The notes beneath the pieces are model-generated. The model was given only the letters and a program-made list of their open reading frames with translations, searched no databases and was not told the origin of the DNA. From contig NC_133534.1 of NCBI RefSeq assembly GCF_048544455.1, positions 225,522,292 to 225,586,291 of the forward strand: a DNA stretch of 64,000 bases. The letters run 5' to 3'. Source of the DNA: Silene latifolia. Taxonomy: Eukaryota; Streptophyta; Magnoliopsida; Caryophyllales; Caryophyllaceae. A program made the position numbers and the translations under genes. Within the stretch, counting starts at the first letter, position 1, and each line of letters opens with the position of its first letter. Positions 56,588 through 64,000 of the stretch are shown one piece after another.

Positions 56588-59384
56588 CATTGTTGTTAAA
56601 ATCGCGATCCGATCGAGGATCGCATTTATCCAAAAGTGGAAAACGATTCAAATCGCCGTGAGGATCGCTGGTGGTAGGATCGGAGCAGATCGGTCGTGGA
56701 TCGGCAGATCGAGTAGATCGTGACAGATCGTAGGATCGGCGGTAGGATCGTTCAGATCGTAAAATGTTTATTTCAGTGCAACAAATTTATGAGAGTTGTT
56801 CTTCTATACTTATAACTCTAAATTAAAGGTATCTATCTATATATATAAAAAGAGAGTTTTTCTGAAATGATCTCGAGAGCCCACATCATCAAAAATCAAT
56901 TTAGAAAGTATAATTTTTAATGTAAAAATAAAGTGGAAAATCTTTTAATTATTATAATATGTATATTTCCTAAATTATATTCAAGTGATATTTCCAATTT
57001 TTATATCAACTTTTACATTTCATTTGCAAAAATTATCAGTTAAAAATAATGAAAATAATATAATTAGGTAGTAATGCTATCATTAGAGTATAGATTTACA
57101 TTATTTAAACACATAAAGATGTGCATTTCTTAATGTGAAATTGTATACTTTTAGTATGTTTTGTCCTAATATTGAAAAATAATAACAAGTATGGTAAGTA
57201 ATACATACTACATAAATAGTAGAATCGTCCCACATCGAGCTAGTATAATGTTGATGCGATCCTATGATTATAATTAATAGAGGCATAATTGGGAACTTAT
57301 GTATCCACCCAAAAAAAATTTGAGTCTCATAAATATTGTTTAAAGAGTTTTAAGATTTTCTATCATTATTTACTTATATGATATAAAAATAAAGGAAATC
57401 GTTAAGGCTGGAACTACCCGGAAAGAGTTAAGAACATGAACAAGAAATCAAAAATACAAAACTAAAGGTTTTACTAATGGTAGTCTTCTCACAGCATTAA
57501 AACTAAAAGATTTTACTAATGGTTGTCTTCCTCACGTGCGTAATGTAGCGTTAATGAGTCGTTATATGTACGTATGTAGATCCTATCTAATGATCGATCA
57601 CGTGGTTTTACCTTCAAAGAAAAATAATACTCCCTCCCTGCCGCTATAATGCCCTCTTTCCCAAAACGGATTATTCGAAAGAATGTTCCTTATATTTTTA
57701 GAAACTTTTACTCTTATTTTATTCATTTTTCTCTCCTATCACCAAACCCCACACAACTCTTTTACTCATATTTTATTACTTTCCTTATGTTTTACCTACA
57801 ATTTTATTTACCTACTAATACCATCCTCTCTCCTACCACCAACCCCACCCAACTCTTTACTAATATTTTAATACTTTTCCTTAAGACGCCCATATCAATG
57901 TTTTTAACATTATAACGATTTAATTTAGGGAAGACAGATACAATGATAGCTTTTTTAAGAAGAGACATGTATTTTTGGTATGTTATATCTTTTACATTGA
58001 AAAATAATGTAGGCATGATGAACATACTACGCCTAAATAATTAAATTATGTATCTCACATTGAAATAACAAGATATGGGCATTTGATTCTATAAATATAA
58101 ATAGAGGCATCCTTCAAACTATAGTGATTAACCCAAATTTTTTGATATAAAAGATATGTACTTTTTAGTATGTTATATGTCCCATATTGAAAAATAATGT
58201 AGGTGTGATGAATATATTATGTATAAATAATAGGATTGTCCCATATATATACATTTTTTATATTATATTAAAGTGATGTTTATAATTTTGATATAAAATC
58301 TTTATATTTCATTTGATAAAAAAGTATCGTATGAAAATTATATAATTAGATTGTGACAAAAAAATGCTATCATTAGAGAGTAGATTGTATTGTATTGTAT
58401 TTTCTCATTATTAAATCGGGTTGATGTCAAAGTAGGTGCAAAAAAATGGTGTACTTAGTATGTTTTTTGCCCTACATTAAAGAGTAATGTAAGTCCGGTG
58501 AATATACTATGTATAAATATTGGGACTGTCCCACATCTCCAAGATTATCATAAGCAAGAAAGGATCTTACGATTATAAATAGAAGTCATAACCCAAAGTC
58601 TTTTGATTACCTTATATTGTCAGAGTAGAGCCTTTAAAGAGTTTGTATTACTCGTCTCTACAATAATGATTTCTAACCTAAGTTAATTTTTGGAAAATCT
58701 TTGGCTTATTATAATATATACAAGCCTTATTTTATTTTATATTCAAGTGATGTTTTTAATTTTTTTATAAAAACTTTTACATTTCATTTGGCAAAATAAT
58801 GTTGGTAAAAAAATTATGAAAATAATATTATTAGATTCATGGTAAGAAATGTTATCATTAGAGTATATATAGATTTCATATAATTTGCACATATTAAAGA
58901 CGGTGTAATTTTAAAGATGTTATAATGTCCCCATGATTCAAAAAATATAGGTGTGATAAATATACTACATATAAAATAGAATTTTTCCACATCAAATATA
59001 GCATAAGATGGGTGATTCTATGATTATAAATAGAGGCATCTGAAACTTAGGATCAACCCAAAATTTGAGGTTCTTAAGTATTGTTGGGAGAACTCTTAAA
59101 AGTTCATATCATTATATTTTCTACCTATAGATTTTTAAGTCCCATGCTGAAAAAATAATGTAGGTGTGGTGAAATATACTACGTTAAAATAATATAATTA
59201 GAATTATGTTAAAAAATATTCTATTATACATCACAAATTATACCAAATAGTTTACATAAACTTGTTTATCCAGTTTATTTGTAGGATCTTACGATCCTAC
59301 GATTCGATCCTGCGATCCGATCCTGCGATCCGATCCTACCACCCCTCTTCGATCCAAAATAGGATCTCGATCCTGACAACATTG
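56588..59384. mobile_element. hAT-like element carrying further USE-TATA repeat units
   Basis: Ends CATTGTTGTTAAAATCG and, inverted, CAATGTTGTCAGGATCG, next to clusters of GATCCGATCCTACGATC-type repeats. Flanks ATTGGAAG (56580-56587 and 59385-59392) are identical 8-bp duplications, and CAATG fits the hAT terminal rule. The interior holds units related to 51666-53550 but in the opposite orientation, with modules such as GTCCCACATCG at 57227-57237 then TATAAATA at 57269-57276, and GTCCCACATCT at 58528-58538 then TATAAATA at 58574-58581. No transposase. Confidence 0.65.
57227..57276 (+). promoter_or_regulatory. snRNA-like USE-TATA module
   Basis: A perfect GTCCCACATCG (57227-57237) and TATAAATA (57269-57276) with a 31-bp gap. 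This is the plus-strand counterpart of the modules at 53088-53138. Confidence 0.55.
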
Positions 59385-59428
59385 ATTGGAAGCCTATTTT
59401 GGAAAAAAATTCCATAAAATGACCAAGA

Positions 59429-60054
59429 TGGGAAGATGTGGCTTAATATTGGAGGGTCGTTTTAGTATAACCAACTTGGATGTATTACCTAATCACAAAT
59501 AGACTACTGATTGCATACTTGTCTAAATAGCAAGGAACAAGCCCTCAGGCCTCAACTCATTCAGTTGGTCCTTTTCCCTTTTGTCCATTTCCATTGCATT
59601 CTTGGAGAGGAAGCCCCACTCTTTGTAATTGCATCTTGGAAATTTCCTGGCATATCTTCAATAACAACAACAAATACATGACAGAAAATGACGCAGTATT
59701 TCCTCAAAAAAAGAAAGATAAATGACATTATAGTGTTACATATTATAATTCTCCAACTTTTTTATTTTTGTTTTGGTATACAAGGACGATTTAATATAGA
59801 AGAGGTTGAAACCCAAGACATGTATTACATTTCATGAAATTTACCCTTTAAATTAATCAACAACTAGTCGTAATAAACTTTAAAATCCCACAAAGAAAAC
59901 AAAATAAAAGAAAATAAAAAACACGAGGAAATGAAAATGATCCAAACCGATAAGAGAGAAGGGTGAAATTGTGATCGAAGACAAAGGGGGGAATATCCAA
60001 GGAATAGTCGTCAGTCAGTGATAAAGAAGGCTCCGTTGCTTGTTTATTAATTGT
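59429..60054. other. Spacer before the ABCA1 region
   Basis: No gene recognised. A minus-strand stretch near 59520-59660 is less AT-rich than its surroundings but shows no family text. TTAATTGT (60047-60054) is the left duplication of the next element. Confidence 0.35.
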
Positions 60055-60603
60055 ACGGAAAATTCACGCAGATTTCTAAACTTTCTGCAATTTAGACGCG
60101 TGGTATCTGATTTTAAGTTTTTAGCCGCGCATACTGCACTTTAAACTTTGATTTTCAATTAACACATACCCTTTTTTATCATTCTTACAATTTTCAATGA
60201 AAGTATAAATCGTAGATCGAATCGAAATCGACCATTTTTTTTTAAAACTGATAATCTCTTCGAGATTTATAATTTTATAAAACGAAAAACGGTCTTTCGG
60301 AAATTTAAGATTGAAATTATGGTCGATTTAAGAATCTCGGGAGAAAAACCCTAGAAAATGTCGGTCGACAATTTTTTTTTATCTCAAACCGTAGATTATG
60401 ACAAGATAATCATCTTAGAACAAAAAAGTTGCCGATACCGAATTTTTATGTAGGAGTTACGCTCAATTAAAAATTGTTATAGCGACAAAAATGGCATATT
60501 GTGCATGAAAATGAAATATGAAGGGTACAATGTACACAAACTTAAAATATTGGATGCCATGTGAAAAGTGGCAATGTCCAGGGGTACCACGTGAATTTTC
60601 CGT
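60055..60603. mobile_element. 549-bp foldback element with 8-bp duplication TTAATTGT
   Basis: Ends ACGGAAAATTCACG and the exact inverse CGTGAATTTTCCGT, flanked on both sides by TTAATTGT (60047-60054 and 60604-60611). The 8-bp duplication suggests the hAT superfamily. No coding capacity. It ends about 240 bp before the ABCA1 start codon. Confidence 0.75.
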
Positions 60604-60843
60604 TTAATTGTATTTGATGATTTGATGTGGGGACACACATACACAGGACACAGACACAATTTGCAGAAACATCAAAAGTTAGAAACTTGACACAGACTCC
60701 ACCAAACCCATAGTTGCTACAAGTTAAAATTAACAACCCCCGGCCGCCACCAAACCTTGAGTATTGAGTAATCAGTAAGCAACAATCTGTTCTTTCAATG
60801 TTTTTGAATTAAGGAGACGAAGAAGACGACGACGACGACGACG
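60604..60843 (+). promoter_or_regulatory. ABCA1 proximal promoter and 5' UTR
   Basis: Short interval between the foldback element and the start codon, ending in a (GAC)n run at about 60822-60842 that probably lies in the leader. No clear TATA box. Confidence 0.4.
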
Positions 60844-63350
60844 ATGATGATGGCGGAATCAGGACGCCAACTAAAGGCCATGCTCCGCAAGAACTGGCTT
60901 CTCAAAATTCGCCATCCTTACATCACTTTTACCGAGGTTTTCCCCCTTTTTCTCCTTCCTTCTTTAATTTCTATTTTTGAAATCACTGCATGTATCTCAT
61001 CATCATGTATTTCCTCATTTCCGGTACTTCTTCCTTAAGTTAAGACCGTCTCAACTTAAGACCTCTCACAACCTCCTTTCATTTCCACCTCTGTTTTTAA
61101 TTGGTTGTGTGAGCCGTCCTAAGTTAAGACGGTCTATTTCTAATTTCTACTAGTAGTATTTTTCAACTTTCCATTAACCGCTTGCTCATCATCTTCATTT
61201 TATCATATTGTTATTTCAATTAAGTATGATAGTACTCACAATTTATGTTTCCGTATTTGAGGTGAATAGAAAAATCTTGCAAACGGTTTTAGACATGGTG
61301 TAGCAGTTCATTTGCGATAGCGGACCCGCCCAATGGTCGCGTATGTGGGTGCTTTCTTTAGATTAGGACTCAGGACTGCCGGTTAAATAATGCTTAAGTT
61401 AGCTGAATTCCTTGTTGAAACTGTTGCTGCTCAAACTCTAATCTTGCTCAAACTTCCTAGAACTGATTTTTTTTTTGTAAATATTGGGAATAATAAGTCG
61501 TGTTTCCTTTCCATATTCTAATGTCTATACTCTTTAGTAAGTAGCTTTTGAATCTATTACGGTAAATACTGAAATCTCTGATTATTAATCCACATTTTGT
61601 TTTTTGTGGTCTTTTTTAATGTAGATATTTCTACCTACGGTTGTGATGCTGATGTTGATTGCTGTTCGAACCCAAGTTGATACTCGCTTGCATTCTGCTC
61701 AGCCGTATGCTTGCCAATTTTTACTCCGTTTTTACTTCTTTTCTGAATCTGCCTGGGCTCATGTCTTTCGTATGTGCTTGTAATTTATTCAAATGAATGA
61801 AATGCCAAATTTGCAAAATATTTTAAAACAGTTGAACAAGAGACTAAGAACATGTCTAATATACTGAGATATTGATGTTCTATACTCCGTATATTATTTA
61901 TATTAAAGAACCTGATGCCTCATTAGTGGGAAATGGCGACTTGTCTTGTGAAACTGGGACAATAGGAAAATATTCTATCAAGCCGCATGGAATCTCCTCA
62001 TTGCTCAATATTGTGGAGCTTAAGAGTCAGTAATTGGATTAAGAAGCTGTTGACGACATGCATATGCTCTTAGGAAACTTACAGACATTAGATACTGGCT
62101 GCTATTGTGGTTATTGCTATATTATTATTGTTGTCATCGTAGTTATACTCAATTTACTGATGTAAGAACGTGAAATAGTTGTCATGTTCGGTGATGGTAG
62201 AAATTCTTTGTGACTTGTCACGCTGAATGCATGTAGGTATATCCGAAAAGATATGCTGGTGGAGGTGGGTAAAGGTAACATCTCCCCTCCCTTCAACCAG
62301 ATTCTAGAGCGATTGGTGAAGAATAATGAGTACTTGGCATTTGTACCCAACTCACAAGAAACAAGATTGATGATCAACCTGATATCACTGCAATTTCCCT
62401 TGCTGAAGGTTCGATTTGATGGATTTTTGTAACTTAAAGGTTCTTAATTGGTGCATAGATATTATCAGTACTCCAGGGGGCCTCTTAGCATCTCTGGTCA
62501 TTGGGGGGAGTTGGGCACTTTCAGTCTCTTTGTCTTCGCTTTAGAGATTATAGTTTGAGCAGTTATCATCTTCACAAGTCTCTGAGTTAGTCAAGAGTCA
62601 AGACAATAGGACCTTGTTGGTTAGGGAAGGGCTAGTTAAGTATTGGCCCTAAAGAAAGCTGTTTTGACACTTCTGGTTCTGGGGGTATTTGGTGAATTTT
62701 CTCTCTTGACTATAAGCTAAATAAGTCTTTTAGTTCAGGGCCATGGTTATCATGTGTTTACGTTATATCAGTTTTGAAGTCTTGATTTATCTTTTCGATT
62801 TTAACCTTGAAAAGTGTCCTGCACTAGTTTGCATTGTCAAACTCTGGAAGCTTAAATGAAGCTTCAGCTTTTCAGGAACACTATTATCATGGTTTTACTT
62901 TCTTCATGTAGTCAGTTGCTAGAGTCTACAAGGATGAAATGGAACTTGAAGACTACATCCGCTCAGACCTGTATAGTACTTGCGATCATTTAAAGTGAGC
63001 TAACAAAATTCTATGGTCTTGCAACATTATTTTTATTTCATGATCTTGTTTTTTTGCTTTTGTCTTACGAATGGTTATTTGTGGCTGGTTGCTGCCTGCT
63101 TTGTTATTTCTTAATCTGTTTTTTCTGCTTGTGCCCTTTGGCGCAGATTTCGGTGCTTCTGGAATGAACAATTATTTTTTACTCACTTCTTTTCATATTG
63201 TGTAGTAGCACCTTGTCGTCTATTTTAATTTGTTCAAGTCCAGTTTCTAAATGTTTTCTTGAAGCGCAGAGTCAGGGTAATGGCATTTTCTCCACCTATA
63301 TGTGCAAGCAGATAAATTCTGGGGGTCTAATGCATGCAGCACTTCCTCTG

Positions 63351-63405
<55 letters not shown>

Positions 63406-63925
63406 AATTTTTTTTTTTACATATGACCATGAGTATCTGACAACCATCTAATACTTGATGAATTTGCATTTTTTTTTGTTTCCTAAAGGAAAAATAAAAA
63501 AATACCAAATGTTCTCTACTTCCTCAGAACCATATATCTAACCCATTGCATAATGGTTTATGGTTTATTGCTTTCCTTCATTTTTATGTGGTTAAAAAAC
63601 CACTACCTTTTTTTCCTAACACTTTAGTATTTGACTTTTACTATGATTGTCAAGAATTCTTTTGATTTATGTTAAGGACATATCAATATCTCATTTTTTT
63701 TCTTCCAGAAATTGCTCAAATCCCAAAATCAGCGGGGCAGTGGTATTTCACAGTCAGGGTCCTCAACTGTATGACTACAGCATTCGCCTTAACCACACTT
63801 GGGCCTTTTCAGGATTTCCTGATGTCAAAACAATTATGGATGTGAATGGTCCTTATCTCAATGATTTGGAGCTGGGTGTAAACACCATTCCAATTATGCA
63901 GTATGGCTTAAGTGGTTTCTTGACT
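60844..63925 (+). CDS. ABCA1: ABC transporter A family member 1-like, first five exons (gene continues past the window)
   Basis: Inferred exons: 60844-60936, 61625-61704, 62237-62408, 62912-62994 and 63709-63925, with consistent phases and GT-AG introns. The first three codons are ATG ATG ATG; the third (60850) reads [12 protein letters not shown] and is the likeliest start. The text matches the N-terminal part of plant ABCA1 (Arabidopsis AOH1): [20 protein letters not shown], then [20 protein letters not shown] (first membrane segment), [19 protein letters not shown], the large extracellular-type loop with [19 protein letters not shown], and [17 protein letters not shown]. Full-length ABCA transporters have about 1,900 residues with two membrane domains and two ATPase domains; only about 210 residues are in this window, so no ATP-binding motif is visible. 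Substrate unknown; lipid export is inferred from the animal family. Confidence 0.9.
61041..61133. mobile_element. Short foldback MITE in ABCA1 intron 1
   Basis: Left end AAGACCGTCTCAACTTAAGA and inverted right end AGACCGTCTTAACTTAGGA, enclosing CTCTCACAACC and GGTTGTGTGAG. About 95 bp. The flanking duplication is not clear. Confidence 0.6.
63352..63410 (+). repeat. (TA)n and poly(T) microsatellite in ABCA1 intron 4
   Basis: An uninterrupted run of TA dinucleotides (about 63356-63389), directly followed by T runs. Confidence 0.9.
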
Positions 63926-64000
63926 GTATGATCTCTTCTCGAACCCTTAGCATTCTCATACCCACTTGTGCATTTTCTTAATGCTTCAAAAAAAAAAAAA

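Larger units (their letters stand above)
53875..59428. mobile_element. Outer foldback element split by nested insertions
   Basis: The left end CATAAAATGGAATTTTTTTC and inverted right end CATTTTATGGAATTTTTTTC match. Inner arms also match: CAAAGAAATTTACAAAATGG (left) with CAAAGAAATTAACAAAATGG (inverted, 56549-56574), and TTACCCAAAATGGGTC with TTACCCAAAATAGGTC. Removing the inserts at 53944-54682 and 56588-59384 restores continuous arms. Arms of over 100 bp suggest a MULE-like foldback element. I found no clear 9-bp duplication outside. No transposase is present. Confidence 0.55.

Noticed and set aside
57649-57915. 88-residue plus-strand ORF, and a possible Stowaway at 57630
   Set aside because: The ORF is AT-rich Phe/Leu/Ser text. 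The CTCCCTCCCTGCC end has no convincing partner.

Overview
This window is nuclear DNA of a flowering plant. The best fit is the Caryophyllaceae, possibly Silene or a close relative. The evidence is intron-containing plant genes, dense MITEs with plant Stowaway ends (CTCCCTCC with TA duplications), and an 11.0 kb Ty3/gypsy element whose size, 3' tandem array and antisense ORFs match what I recall of Retand-2 from Silene latifolia. The species is an inference. Only three host genes are present. They are an uncharacterised single-exon membrane protein gene on the minus strand (10797-12317), an 18-exon RRP12-like ribosome-biogenesis gene on the plus strand (41664-51225), and the first five exons of an ABCA1-like ABC transporter on the plus strand, running off the right edge (60844-63925). 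Almost everything else is transposable-element DNA, mostly with visible ends and target-site duplications.

Layout. 1-1900: end of an LTR element. 2550-3668: dead mariner-like transposase. 3951-5675: solo LTR carrying a small foldback element, followed at once by a PIF/Harbinger-like element (5682-6972, TTA duplication). 7660-10020: a Helitron-like copy and several Stowaway-type MITEs. 10797-12621: host gene 1 and its promoter. 12622-17280: MITE-rich spacer with another Helitron-like copy. 17905-19342: broken MULE transposase joined to a plant-mobile-domain fragment. 19684-25273: a deleted chromovirus flanked by TTATT. 25461-36474: Retand-2-like element flanked by ATACT, inserted about 330 bp upstream of the RRP12 start codon.

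36860-41723 is a tandem duplicate of 31995-36859. It copies the 3' half of the Retand element, its LTR, and the RRP12 promoter with the first 57 coding bases. RRP12 therefore has a truncated exon-1 copy 4.86 kb upstream and a Retand LTR about 330 bp before its start codon. RRP12 uses two apparent GC-AG introns and carries MITEs in two others.

Downstream of RRP12, 51666-59430 is a stack of nested non-autonomous elements. They contain a repeated module that looks like the plant snRNA promoter: an upstream sequence element like GTCCCACATCG, then TATAAATA after a gap of 31-35 bp, often as two modules in series. ABCA1 starts about 240 bp after a 549 bp foldback element with an 8-bp duplication.

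The host genes are unrelated in function: ribosome assembly, membrane transport, and unknown. The main story is how transposable elements have rebuilt the region upstream of RRP12. All identifications rest on reading motifs by eye; no database search was run.
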